Assembly: GCA_024280335.1 (NCBI GenBank)
Contig: JAJRQI010000053.1
Location: forward strand, 43,757-107,756
Direction: 5' to 3'
Length of the DNA stretch: 64,000 nucleotides
Origin: Deltaproteobacteria bacterium
GTDB lineage: Bacteria; Desulfobacterota; Desulfuromonadia; Desulfuromonadales; Geopsychrobacteraceae
Positions 1 to 7,434 of the stretch are shown one piece after another. Below the pieces are notes generated by a model. It worked only from the letters and a program-made list of their open reading frames with translations. It made no database searches and was not told the origin of the DNA. The position numbers were made by a program, and so were the translations under genes. Numbering within the stretch: position 1 is the first letter of the stretch; each line of letters starts with the position of its first letter.

Positions 1-89
<89 letters not shown>

Positions 90-100
90 GCAAGCTGGGT

Positions 101-130
101 AAGATACACTAAGGGCGCGGAAGCTGTAAA
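101..130 (-). promoter_or_regulatory. sigma-70 promoter of tRNA-Ser
   Basis: On the minus strand TTTACA (-35) is followed after 18 nt by TATCTT (-10), about 12 nt before the first tRNA base. The match to TTGACA/TATAAT is 5/6 and 4/6. The position suits a stable-RNA promoter. Confidence 0.6.
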
Positions 131-143
131 GAGATTTTTCCGC

Positions 144-191
144 CGGAATCCAGCGGTTAAAACCGATCGGAATCCAGCGGTTAAAACCGAT
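144..191. repeat. 24-bp tandem duplication
   Basis: Two perfect head-to-tail copies of a 24-bp unit (144-167 and 168-191). Each contains the palindrome CGGTTAAAACCG, so either strand could form two small hairpins. It lies between the tRNA-Ser promoter and the end of the FlhB-like gene. There is no T-run, so it is not an obvious terminator. Confidence 0.85.
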
Positions 192-211
192 GTGTTTTTG
201 TGAATCAAACC

Positions 212-496
212 CTAAGCCTTACCGGTTGCGTAGCGACCGTTCAGCCGATAGATAAAGGCGAGGATTTCCGCTACCGCCTGGAACAATTCGGGCGGGATTT
301 CTTCGCCGACCGGAACCCGGCCGAGTACTTCGAGCAGATCGGGATCCTGGACAATATCGACCCCGGCCGCTTCAGCGGCAGCGACAATCCGCCGCGCCAT
401 CTCCCCGCTGCCGGTCGCTGCGACCTTGGGCGACGCCCCGGGTCGATGATCGTAATGCAGGGCAACCGCCTGCTCAGGTCTGGATTTTCTGGACAC
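212..496 (-). CDS. FlhB C-terminal domain-like protein
   Basis: A 94-aa protein resembling only the cytoplasmic C-terminal domain of the export switch protein FlhB. The conserved run VPVGEEIPPELFQAVAEIL near residues 61-79 parallels the end of the full-length FlhB in this window (38650-39708). It has no membrane segments and no NPTH autocleavage motif; it starts just after where cleavage would occur, so it looks like a free-standing FlhB-CC. Such small proteins (FhlB/YlqH type) are known beside flagellar genes, and their role is poorly defined. The GTG start at 496 has AGGA 8 nt upstream, and the gene begins 3 nt after the FliK-like gene, so the two are probably co-transcribed. A link to substrate switching is inference. 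Confidence 0.85.
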   Translation of the reverse strand: MSRKSRPEQAVALHYDHRPGASPKVAATGSGEMARRIVAAAEAAGVDIVQDPDLLEVLGRVPVGEEIPPELFQAVAEILAFIYRLNGRYATGKA

Positions 497-499
497 GTC

Positions 500-2371
500 T
501 TAGATCCTCGCATCAAGCATCCCGAGTTCCTCGGGCAACAAACGTTCGCGTAACTGTCGAGTCGGCTCCTGAGCATCAGCGGCAAAACTGACCCCCTGCA
601 GCGGCACCGTCTCAATGGCCTCTTGCAACTCTGCCGAGCAGTCCTGCAGATACTTCATCTTCTCTTGATCTTCACAAGCCAGCCGCAAATGCAGCCCCTG
701 CTTCTCATAGAGCATATCGATCCGCATGCTCCCGAGTGCCGACAGCCGCAAAGAGATCGATAGCTGGAGCGGCGGTTCCGGCTCCTGCTCATCCGCCTTG
801 CGCTGATTTTCGACAAACAGGTAGCCCTCTTCCAGTTCGGGGAACAACAGCGGTAAAAACTGAACCTGATCTTCGGCTAACTTGGCTTTACACAGTTGCA
901 ACAGTTCGAGTCGCTGCAACGGCTCCTCGCCTTTCTTGCCCAGCCCCTCGCGCAAAGAGAGCAGATTCATTTTCAGGCTGGCCAAGGCAGACTTCTTTTT
1001 GCCGTTCAGCAGTTCTGCCTCCAGATGAAAGCCGAACAGTTGCGACAACATCCCGAGCTGACCACCTTCAGGACGCATGACTCCCTGCTGAATGATCTGC
1101 GTCAGTTGACTGGACAGTGCTTCCAGCCCGGGCAACAGCGCCGTCCCGGTCGCCACCGGTTGCGGTAACTGCTGGAGCTTATCGAGTAATCCTTCCAGAC
1201 GACCACGCAGTTCAGCCGGCAAGCCGCCCTTCTCCAGCTGCAGTTTTTCTACCTGTAGCAGCAACTGCTCCAGCCCGGCACTCACCTCTTGCGGCAGCAC
1301 CGGCAGCGGAGTTACTGCTGAGGGTGTCACTGCGGCCGCAGTCCTCGTCGACGGCACGGCAACCGGCTGATCAGAAACAGTTGCAAGCAGTTGCAGCTCA
1401 GCGACCCCACCGAGCAGCGCCACTTGCGGCTGCGACTGCGGCAGCGTTCCGGGAAGCGTGGCCGCCTGCGGCTTGGCACTCGCCACCGTCGGTGGCAGAG
1501 TCATCGTCTGTCGAGCAACATCCAACTTCGCCAGCAAACGACCCAACTCCCCGGCAAATGGTGCCGGCAGTTGCGGCGACTGCTGCAGCGGTCCCAACTG
1601 GGTCGCCAGCTCGTTTAACTGAATCGTCGGGATCTGGCTTAATAAACCTCCCGGCTGCTGCAAAGGGAGCAGCAGTTTGCGGGTGGCAGCGACCCAGTCT
1701 TGCGGCAAGGGCCGGGTTTGGCCCTTCGGCAGTTGGTCCAGCTGCTGCTGCAGATCACGAATCAGACCGGCAACAAGCAAATCGGGCGATGGCCCCGCAG
1801 AACTTTGGCGAACAACTTCCCCGGCCGCTGTTGCCGGCAGGGAAAAGGGCAAAATCTCCGGCCCTTCAGGAGAGGGAAGTGCCAGCTGCCGCACCTGCCC
1901 GGCCAGTTGGACAATTTCAGCGATCATCCCGTTCGGCAGCTGTCCCCCTGGCTGTAGCAACTGCTGCAACCGGTCATAAAGCTGCCGATTCGCCTGGGGT
2001 AACGGCGCTTGTGGTTGCTGCCGCAGTTTATTGACCAATTGGACCCAATCATAGCGACGGGCCAACAGCGGCAGCAGCTGGTTCAGCCGCCCGACCAGCT
2101 GATCATTCAGCACCATGAATTCCAGGCGCGGGTGAGTCTGGAGAACCTGCAGGGTCAGCTTCTGCCCTACCTGAAGTTCGAGGTCACTCTGGGCACGATA
2201 GTGGCGCTGGTTCATCTCCAGCAATGCCCGATCCAGCCCGCCCTCAACAACCGTCGCCCGGATAATCTGCTCCATGCGCAGATCGACCTGCCGCTCCTCC
2301 GGCGTTGCAACCGGATTGGTCGTCGACTGCTGAACCAAACTTGGCGATGTGAGAGGATTGACTATAGTCAT
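500..2371 (-). CDS. FliK-like hook-length control protein (second copy)
   Basis: A 623-aa, Gln/Leu/Pro-rich protein with a long low-complexity N-terminal and central part and a compact C-terminal domain (about residues 440-600) like the FliK/Flg_hook C-terminal domain. That domain normally contacts FlhB to switch export from hook to filament substrates. It is separate from the canonical fliK at 48086-49735 and is followed at once by an FlhB-C-like gene, so the pair looks like a detached switch module. A sigma-28 site lies so close upstream that the annotated ATG at 2371 would be leaderless. An alternative start is the Met at residue 33 (near 2275). Function is assigned by family resemblance and context; the N-terminal part is not recognisable to me. 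Confidence 0.75.
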   Translation of the reverse strand: MTIVNPLTSPSLVQQSTTNPVATPEERQVDLRMEQIIRATVVEGGLDRALLEMNQRHYRAQSDLELQVGQKLTLQVLQTHPRLEFMVLNDQLVGRLNQLLPLLARRYDWVQLVNKLRQQPQAPLPQANRQLYDRLQQLLQPGGQLPNGMIAEIVQLAGQVRQLALPSPEGPEILPFSLPATAAGEVVRQSSAGPSPDLLVAGLIRDLQQQLDQLPKGQTRPLPQDWVAATRKLLLPLQQPGGLLSQIPTIQLNELATQLGPLQQSPQLPAPFAGELGRLLAKLDVARQTMTLPPTVASAKPQAATLPGTLPQSQPQVALLGGVAELQLLATVSDQPVAVPSTRTAAAVTPSAVTPLPVLPQEVSAGLEQLLLQVEKLQLEKGGLPAELRGRLEGLLDKLQQLPQPVATGTALLPGLEALSSQLTQIIQQGVMRPEGGQLGMLSQLFGFHLEAELLNGKKKSALASLKMNLLSLREGLGKKGEEPLQRLELLQLCKAKLAEDQVQFLPLLFPELEEGYLFVENQRKADEQEPEPPLQLSISLRLSALGSMRIDMLYEKQGLHLRLACEDQEKMKYLQDCSAELQEAIETVPLQGVSFAADAQEPTRQLRERLLPEELGMLDARI

Positions 2372-2377
2372 AGGCTC

Positions 2378-2405
2378 TTTTCGGCTGAATTCCCCTTTTA
2401 GTTTA
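2378..2405 (-). promoter_or_regulatory. sigma-28 (FliA) promoter of the FliK-like gene
   Basis: Minus strand: TAAA (2405-2402), 16 nt, then GCCGAAAA (2385-2378), 7 of 8 matches to the GCCGATAA -10 box. The 16-nt interval is the same as at four other candidate FliA promoters in this window. Transcription should start about at the annotated ATG. Confidence 0.65.
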
Positions 2406-2449
2406 CCCCAGTCAATGTCCGTTAGATATTTGCAGTCAGAACAATCTAC

Positions 2450-2489
2450 TTGCCTCCCCCTTTAGTAAAGGGGGATTGAGGGGGATTTG
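2450..2489. repeat. interspersed palindromic repeat (AAAGGGGGATT type)
   Basis: A 40-bp segment nearly identical (one visible mismatch) to 3979-4018 and related to the palindrome at 28498-28544. It carries CCCCCTTT/AAAGGGGG arms followed by GATTGAGGGGGATTTG. Such repeats are widespread in bacterial genomes and often produce spurious ORFs reading PPLLKGE. Confidence 0.85.
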
Positions 2490-2662
2490 ATAGTCTTAAA
2501 CCCCTCAGATGATTGAATAAGTCAAAATATTGGCCACATTAAATATTTTCATCAAAAAAACTTACAGCAAAACAGCAACTGCCTCAAGCAACAAGCCTAA
2601 TCAACTGTTTTAGCAGCTATTTTCAGCATGGCATACTAATCGCTATAGAATAAAAATAGCAC

Positions 2663-2690
2663 TAAAGTTTTCAGCAGCACAGGCCGAAGA
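2663..2690 (+). promoter_or_regulatory. sigma-28 (FliA) promoter of the diguanylate cyclase gene
   Basis: Plus strand: TAAAGTTT beginning at 2663 (perfect FliA -35), and after 16 nt from TAAA, GCCGAAGA at 2683-2690 (6/8 to GCCGATAA). Predicted start of transcription is about 2695-2698. That excludes the ATG at 2692 and supports the start at 2740/2743. Confidence 0.7.
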
Positions 2691-2739
2691 GATGCATAAC
2701 GTCAGCTTCGGGCAACTCCCGAATGGCCAAAAGGACGAA

Positions 2740-3732
2740 ATGATGAATGCAACAGCCCTAGTTATTGCCGCCAACAATACAAAGAGAGAGCAGATCACTC
2801 AACATCTGTCGGCGACCAAGCTCTTTGACCAGGTCAAGCCACTGGCATCGAGCACCAGCCTGTTTCAGCACCTGGATAAGCATTCCGCTGATATGGTCTG
2901 TTGGGCCATCGATAAAACCGAGCCGCAGCCCGACTGGATTGAAAAGATTCAGAAGATGGAAGCGTGGCACGATTTGCCGTTGATCAGCTTTGCCAACGTC
3001 GATGACCAACAAAGCTTACTCAATGGATTCGATCTGGGTGCCAAAGATTCGATCCGCCTGTCGATCGAAGCGGACGAGCTCAGAGCACGCCTGAGAAGCC
3101 ATCTCAAACACTGGCAACGCTTGACAGATCTGCGCCAGAGTAAAGATAAACTGGAAAAAATGGCCCTGACCGACAGCTTGACAAACATCGGCAATCGAGC
3201 CACTTTCGATATGAGCATGAAACAGGTTGCGGCACGCACCCAACGCTCGGGAACCCCCTTTTCACTATTGATGATCGACCTGGACCACTTCAAATGGTTC
3301 AATGATACCTACGGCCATCAAGCGGGAGACAACGTCCTGCAGCAGGTTGCCAAGGCGATCAGTGCTTCAGCACGGGATGCGGACATCTGCTGCCGCTACG
3401 GCGGAGAAGAGTTTGCCGTTATCCTGCCGGACACCGAAGCAAAGAATGCCCTGATCCTGGCAGAACGAATCCATAAACAGATTGCCCGGGTTTCGAGAAA
3501 ATTGCGCCAGCATCGCCTGCCGATCACCGTCAGCATCGGCGTCAGCAGCGCCAGTCAACAGGGTTCGAGCCGCCCGGAAGAGATCATCGCTGAAGCGGAT
3601 CGGGCTCTCTATCTGGCCAAAGAGAATGGTCGTAACCGCACCGAAACCTGGCCACCGGGAAGCTTCCCGTCACACAACATAAAACGGATCCAGCCGACAA
3701 CGGAACAGCAATTGGCATTTGGAACCGGGTAA
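2740..3732 (+). CDS. diguanylate cyclase with degenerate receiver domain
   Basis: About 330 aa. Residues 1-125 resemble a response-regulator receiver fold, but the expected phospho-acceptor Asp at the end of strand beta-3 is Ala (context VCWAID, residues 53-58). This is probably a pseudo-receiver. Residues 140-310 form a GGDEF domain with an active-type GGEEF motif (221-225) and an intact inhibitory I-site RDAD (212-215) exactly five residues upstream, so c-di-GMP synthesis with product feedback is expected. The start is set at 2740 (or 2743): AAGGA lies just upstream and the FliA promoter ends at 2690. FliA control and a PilZ gene nearby suggest c-di-GMP tuning of motility once the hook is complete. 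Confidence 0.88.
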   Translation: MMNATALVIAANNTKREQITQHLSATKLFDQVKPLASSTSLFQHLDKHSADMVCWAIDKTEPQPDWIEKIQKMEAWHDLPLISFANVDDQQSLLNGFDLGAKDSIRLSIEADELRARLRSHLKHWQRLTDLRQSKDKLEKMALTDSLTNIGNRATFDMSMKQVAARTQRSGTPFSLLMIDLDHFKWFNDTYGHQAGDNVLQQVAKAISASARDADICCRYGGEEFAVILPDTEAKNALILAERIHKQIARVSRKLRQHRLPITVSIGVSSASQQGSSRPEEIIAEADRALYLAKENGRNRTETWPPGSFPSHNIKRIQPTTEQQLAFGTG

Positions 3733-3752
3733 AAATTCTCGATAAAAAACAA

Positions 3753-3784
3753 AAAAGCCTGCGACTGATATGTTGCAGGCTTTT
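3753..3784 (+). terminator. bidirectional rho-independent terminator
   Basis: A 13-bp stem, AAAAGCCTGCGAC pairing with GTTGCAGGCTTTT (one G-T pair), with a 6-nt loop, 20 nt after the diguanylate cyclase stop. It has a T-run on the plus strand and an A-run on the other side, so it could act in both directions. Confidence 0.85.
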
Positions 3785-3804
3785 CTGGTTAAAGGCGGGG
3801 GCTA

Positions 3805-4018
3805 AATCCCCCCTAACCCCCCTTTTTCAAAGGGGGGAATGCCGTACTAAATACCAGCCGCCCCCTTTAGCAAAGCGGGGTGAGCACAATGTCCTTGCCT
3901 CCCCCTTTTTCAAAGGGGGGGAATGCCGTACTGAATGCCAGCCGCTCCCTTTAGCAACGCGGGGTGAGCACAATGTCCTTGCCTCCCCCTTTAGCAAAGG
4001 GGGATTGAGGGGGATTTG
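3805..4018. repeat. array of interspersed G/C-run repeats with an 84-bp tandem duplication
   Basis: The array begins with AAATCCCCCCTAACCCCCC. It then has two 84-bp units (3837-3920 and 3921-4004) that differ at a few positions, each containing GAATGCCGTACT, then GAGCACAATGTCC, then CCTCCCCCTTT. It ends with the 40-bp segment also found at 2450-2489. An apparent minus-strand ORF through it is repeat-derived. It fills the whole gap between the cyclase and PilZ genes. Confidence 0.85.
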
Positions 4019-4030
4019 CCTCAGCAAGGT

Positions 4031-4687
4031 TCAGCTGCCGAGCACCTGAACCTTCAGACGCAACTGCTTGCGCTGCTCGGCCAGACAGTAAGAGACGATC
4101 GCATCCTGATCTTCCTGCTCGATATCGACAAAGCTCAAAGCCACCTGTTTGCCGCCGGCCATCTCGTAAGTCCGGACCACCTGGGCAACACACTCAATCA
4201 CCCGGGGCTGGGAAATTTCCAGTACGATCTCCAGGCCGATTTCGGTCCCCGCCGCCAAGCTGTCATCCACCGGCAGGCGCAAGCCGCCGCCACTGATATT
4301 GATCGGTGTACGGATCGATCTTGCCAAGGGGCTGTTTTCGGTCAGCAGCCAATAGCTGACCGAAAGATCAGCATCGACCCTGAAGTAGGCCCGTTTCTGA
4401 TCATGAGTGAAAGACTCCAGCATCTCCAGCTGCAGTTTGGCATCACTGAGGACCGTGGTGATCATCGCCCGAATCGATTTGGTGGCTCCGGCAACATCAA
4501 ACGAGACCTGACATGGGTCCTTAATGACCAGGCTATCCGGATTTAATTGGTCGGGGAGAAAGGTAATTTCAAACTGGGGAGGGGTGGTTATTTTTGCAAC
4601 ACCATCAATAAGCTGTTGCTCTCCCGCTTGCAGAGGCAGAACAACTTTAACAACTCGATAGTCTTTTAAATGATCTAAAACTGACAT
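4031..4687 (-). CDS. PilZ-domain c-di-GMP receptor (YcgR-like)
   Basis: A 218-aa protein with an N-terminal beta-rich half resembling the YcgR/PilZN domain (residues 1-95) and a C-terminal PilZ domain. The c-di-GMP binding motifs are intact: R99-x3-R103 (RAYFR) and N130-x-S132-x-x-G135 (NISGGG). Proteins of this build act as flagellar brakes by contacting MotA, FliG or FliM when c-di-GMP is high. It is the last gene of the flaG-fliD-fliS-fliT block, 50 bp after fliT. Next to it, a FliA-controlled cyclase is encoded divergently. The brake role is inferred from domain build and context. Confidence 0.9.
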   Translation of the reverse strand: MSVLDHLKDYRVVKVVLPLQAGEQQLIDGVAKITTPPQFEITFLPDQLNPDSLVIKDPCQVSFDVAGATKSIRAMITTVLSDAKLQLEMLESFTHDQKRAYFRVDADLSVSYWLLTENSPLARSIRTPINISGGGLRLPVDDSLAAGTEIGLEIVLEISQPRVIECVAQVVRTYEMAGGKQVALSFVDIEQEDQDAIVSYCLAEQRKQLRLKVQVLGS

Positions 4688-4737
4688 AACAGACCCTGAA
4701 GAGGATCGATAACATTCTCGATTTTGCCAGCCCCAAC

Positions 4738-5139
4738 TCAGCCGACGCCTAAAGAACCTTTTGTCCGGGGCGCCGCTGGATGGTAACCGGAAACTGCCAC
4801 TCGCCCGTCTTTCAACTGCGCCAATTCAGCGGCAGTGACCGACATCATGCCACGGACTCTTGGCAAAAGCAAATCATTCATTTCCACAATCTGTTCCAGT
4901 AGTTGCGTGCGCTGCAGCAACAGTGGATGAGCTTGCCAACGAGCTGAATCCCGGGCGATTTCGGCGAGTAATTCACGGTCACTTAACCCGGCGTCATCCT
5001 GGAGGGACTGCAACCGGGCAGTGTATTCATGTAATTGCTCAGGATCACCCTTGGCAAGCAACTGTTCAAGCTGCTGTGCGTGTTCAATGATCTGCCGGTA
5101 CTGTTCGATCGATTTCTGCAAACGGGCATCCATATCCAT
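4738..5139 (-). CDS. fliT: FliT-like flagellar export chaperone
   Basis: A 133-aa, mostly helical, charged protein immediately downstream of fliS. Size and position match FliT, the chaperone of the filament cap FliD. Sequence similarity in this family is low, so the name rests mainly on context. The longer reading frame opens with GTG at 5145, but ATG at 5139 is better spaced from an AGGTG ribosome-binding site that overlaps the end of fliS. The Pro/Gly-rich tail (last 20 residues) is probably disordered. Confidence 0.7.
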   Translation of the reverse strand: MDMDARLQKSIEQYRQIIEHAQQLEQLLAKGDPEQLHEYTARLQSLQDDAGLSDRELLAEIARDSARWQAHPLLLQRTQLLEQIVEMNDLLLPRVRGMMSVTAAELAQLKDGRVAVSGYHPAAPRTKGSLGVG

Positions 5140-5147
5140 CCCCACAC

Positions 5148-5579
5148 CTAATAGGCAACAACTGAACGCTGAGCTTCTGCACGCACAGGCTGGACGGCCT
5201 GTTGTTCACGACGATGAATAATTGCCGCTTCGGCAAAAGCTTCACGCAAATCGAGCAAAATCTTTTCAACCGGATCCAGACGTTTCGCATCGCTGCGAGC
5301 ATTAACCGCAGACAGCTCCATCAGCATGAAATCGTAGAGCCGGCTAAGATCGACTGCGATTTCGCCACCAATCTCACGATCCAGGGTATTGGAAAACTCG
5401 GTAATAATCGCAATCGCCTTACCGATCGCCGTCGACTTTACCCCCAAGTTGCCGGCTTCAACCGCCTCTTTGGCCTGACGAACAAAACGGATAGCTCCAT
5501 CATAGAGCATGATCAGCACCTGCTCCGGAGTAGCAGTTGTCACCTGATTGCTCTGGTACTGGTTCATATAAGCGTTCAT
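5148..5579 (-). CDS. fliS: flagellin export chaperone FliS
   Basis: A 143-aa FliS. The N-terminus has the typical Tyr/Gln-rich stretch (MNAYMNQYQSNQV) followed by TATPEQVLIMLYDGAIRF, a family hallmark, and a helical bundle. FliS binds the disordered C-terminus of flagellin and keeps it monomeric for export; in some bacteria it also contacts FliW. The ATG follows directly on the fliD stop (TAAATG), so translation is probably coupled. Confidence 0.96.
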   Translation of the reverse strand: MNAYMNQYQSNQVTTATPEQVLIMLYDGAIRFVRQAKEAVEAGNLGVKSTAIGKAIAIITEFSNTLDREIGGEIAVDLSRLYDFMLMELSAVNARSDAKRLDPVEKILLDLREAFAEAAIIHRREQQAVQPVRAEAQRSVVAY

Positions 5580-6965
5580 TTATCTCCTCCCACTATTCAT
5601 ATTGCTAATAGCTGTCATTTGCTGGCTAAGAAAAGAACTCTGTGCGTTCAGTAAGCTGACCAACTGCTCCATGGCAGAGAACTGAGCACGCATAGTCTCC
5701 TCCCGCTTTGCCATGCGGAGTTCCATGCGGGCAACCTGATCGTCAATCCGTCGGATATTGGAGGTCGTGATCTCTTTACTCGAAGCCAAAAAACCGGTAG
5801 TGGAGTCAGTCACCCCTCCGAGATAGCCGACCAACCGAGTTGAAATCCCTTCGACCGTCGTATTCCCCTGGGCGTCCTTCTCGCCGGCAAAAAGCTTCTC
5901 CAGGTTGACCACACCACTATCCAGGACTTTATCAAATCTGGTGGAATTGAGCTCAATGGTACCATCCAGCTGGGTCTCCAAGCCGATTTCCGACAGGGTA
6001 TTATAAGCTCCCGTGCCGCCGATATCAGTGGTCAGAAAACTCCGTAGCTTTCTCTGCACTGAAGTAAAGCGACTGTCGTTATCCCAGTCGGCACCAGTCT
6101 GCCCGGCAATGTAGTTGACAATATCGTTGTAGGCCGACACGAAATCTTCAACCGTCTTCTTGATCGCGTTATCATCCTGTGAGATCGAAACATTGGTCGA
6201 CTCATAGATGTCACGCGGTGGGTCCCCGGGCGCTATTGAATCTTGGGCCTGCAGCAGGGCGCCTTCATCCAGAAGGTTCAGGGTAACACCGGGAATGGCG
6301 TCGGTAATGGTATTACTGCTGCTCTGGATATCGATTCCATCAACAATGATACGAGCATCGGTTCCGATCTGGGTGGTGGTGAAATTCAGTTCGGAAAAGG
6401 TCGAAGCACCATCAATATTAATACCTCCCGCCCCCGATTGATCAGCAGTCAGAATCAGCCGATTCGGCGTCCCCGACCCATCATTGATGATGGAGGCGGT
6501 AAGCCCGATACCCGTAGTATTATTGATCGCCGCCTGGATATCAGTCAAACTGTCTCCAGCGCTGATAGTCACCGTCTGGCCATTCAGGATCAGATCACCG
6601 CCAGCGGCCACCGTATATCCATCGACAACACCATCGGCCACCTCTTTTTCCTGTTTGGCCAGACTGACCACCTCGATCGAGTAATCAGTCTGCTGCGCGT
6701 CACTGGCGGCCGTTGCGGTAAAGAAACTGCTGTCGCTCTGGGTGGTCTTTTTGACCGCTACCTCATCGGCGGTATCGAGGCCCTCAATCTTTGACAACAA
6801 GCTTTCCAGCTTGGTGTTGAAGGTCGTAAAGGCCGCCTGCCTTGCGGTGAGAAAACTCTTATCGCGTTGCAACCGATCGATCGGCCGTCGTTCGATCTTC
6901 ATCAATTCGGACACAATCGAACCGGTATCCAGCCCGGTAGCCAGCCCACCAAATGTAATGGCCAT
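5580..6965 (-). CDS. fliD: flagellar filament cap protein FliD
   Basis: A 461-aa hook-associated protein 2. It opens with ITFGGLATGLDTGSIVSELM, the FliD N-terminal signature, and ends in a coiled-coil region (MELRMAKREETMRAQFSAME, then LNAQSSFLSQQM). Five FliD subunits cap the filament and fold incoming flagellin. Length is normal for a minimal cap. It lies between flaG and fliS, in the order flaG-fliD-fliS-fliT common to many polarly flagellated bacteria. Confidence 0.97.
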   Translation of the reverse strand: MAITFGGLATGLDTGSIVSELMKIERRPIDRLQRDKSFLTARQAAFTTFNTKLESLLSKIEGLDTADEVAVKKTTQSDSSFFTATAASDAQQTDYSIEVVSLAKQEKEVADGVVDGYTVAAGGDLILNGQTVTISAGDSLTDIQAAINNTTGIGLTASIINDGSGTPNRLILTADQSGAGGINIDGASTFSELNFTTTQIGTDARIIVDGIDIQSSSNTITDAIPGVTLNLLDEGALLQAQDSIAPGDPPRDIYESTNVSISQDDNAIKKTVEDFVSAYNDIVNYIAGQTGADWDNDSRFTSVQRKLRSFLTTDIGGTGAYNTLSEIGLETQLDGTIELNSTRFDKVLDSGVVNLEKLFAGEKDAQGNTTVEGISTRLVGYLGGVTDSTTGFLASSKEITTSNIRRIDDQVARMELRMAKREETMRAQFSAMEQLVSLLNAQSSFLSQQMTAISNMNSGRR

Positions 6966-6981
6966 ATCGCACTCCTGCCTG

Positions 6982-7329
6982 TCAGCTCTGGGTATCGACC
7001 AGGTTCCCGCGTAAATCGTTCAGTGCCGCCTTAAGCTCCAGCAATTCTTCAGCAGGAACTTGGCGGATCACTTCATTCGTCTCCTGATCCACAACCTTAA
7101 CAACCAAAGAATTAGTGTTCTCATCCTTCTCAAACCGCACGCTGTACACGCCTTCTTCAGTCAATGCCTTGATCTGCTTAAGAATCTCTTCGGGCTGAAT
7201 CTGGTCCTTTTCAGGTGTAACTTCCTGAGTCAGATCATCCTTCTTCTTGCGAACTTCTTCGACCTTGTCAGGGGCCTTATCCAACCGCGAAACATCACTC
7301 CCAGTCAGATTAATCGCTTCAACTTTCAT
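6982..7329 (-). CDS. flaG: FlaG family protein
   Basis: A 115-aa protein. The C-terminal half (from about residue 60) carries the FlaG signature: VYSVRFEKDENTNSLVVKV followed by VIRQVPAEELLELK. FlaG affects filament length in several polar flagellates. ATG at 7329 is preferred over GTG at 7332 because GGAG is then 6 nt upstream. It follows the flagellin terminator, and I see no separate promoter, so it probably depends on readthrough. Confidence 0.92.
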   Translation of the reverse strand: MKVEAINLTGSDVSRLDKAPDKVEEVRKKKDDLTQEVTPEKDQIQPEEILKQIKALTEEGVYSVRFEKDENTNSLVVKVVDQETNEVIRQVPAEELLELKAALNDLRGNLVDTQS

Positions 7330-7382
7330 CACGCTCTCCTTCCTCGCTTGCCCTTTGTCTCCGGTTAAAAGCTGTTTCAGGG

Positions 7383-7411
7383 AAAAATGGGGGTCGGTCG
7401 AACCGACCCCC
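7383..7411 (-). terminator. flagellin terminator
   Basis: Minus strand: a perfect 10-bp stem, GGGGGTCGGT with ACCGACCCCC, closed by a short TCGA-type loop and followed by ATTTTT, 24 nt after the fliC stop. It should end most flagellin transcripts and reduce expression of flaG-fliD downstream. Confidence 0.93.
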
Positions 7412-7434
7412 GAGTAGAATGGAAATTCCCTGAA

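Larger units (their letters stand above)
2372..2739. other. divergent intergenic region
   Basis: A 368-bp gap between the divergent FliK-like and diguanylate cyclase genes. It holds a sigma-28 site for each gene at its two ends and one interspersed repeat (2450-2489). The AT-rich middle (2490-2650) shows no convincing gene; an ATG at 2692 is in frame with the cyclase but lies at the predicted transcription start. Confidence 0.7.

Noticed and set aside
1117..2034. 305-aa plus-strand reading frame opposite the FliK-like gene
   Set aside because: Low-complexity mirror of the Gln/Leu-rich coding strand, with no start signal or domain.
2629..2645. TGGCATACTAATCGCTA upstream of the cyclase as a sigma-54 promoter
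   Set aside because: GG-N10-GC spacing fits, but the -12 element reads TCGC, and a better FliA site (2663-2690) lies nearer the gene.
3837..4004. CRISPR array
   Set aside because: Only two long 84-bp units without unique spacers, and no cas genes in the window.
3827..4027. 66-aa minus-strand reading frame rich in PPLLKGE/PPLKKGE
   Set aside because: It is the translation of interspersed repeats and has no independent support as a gene.
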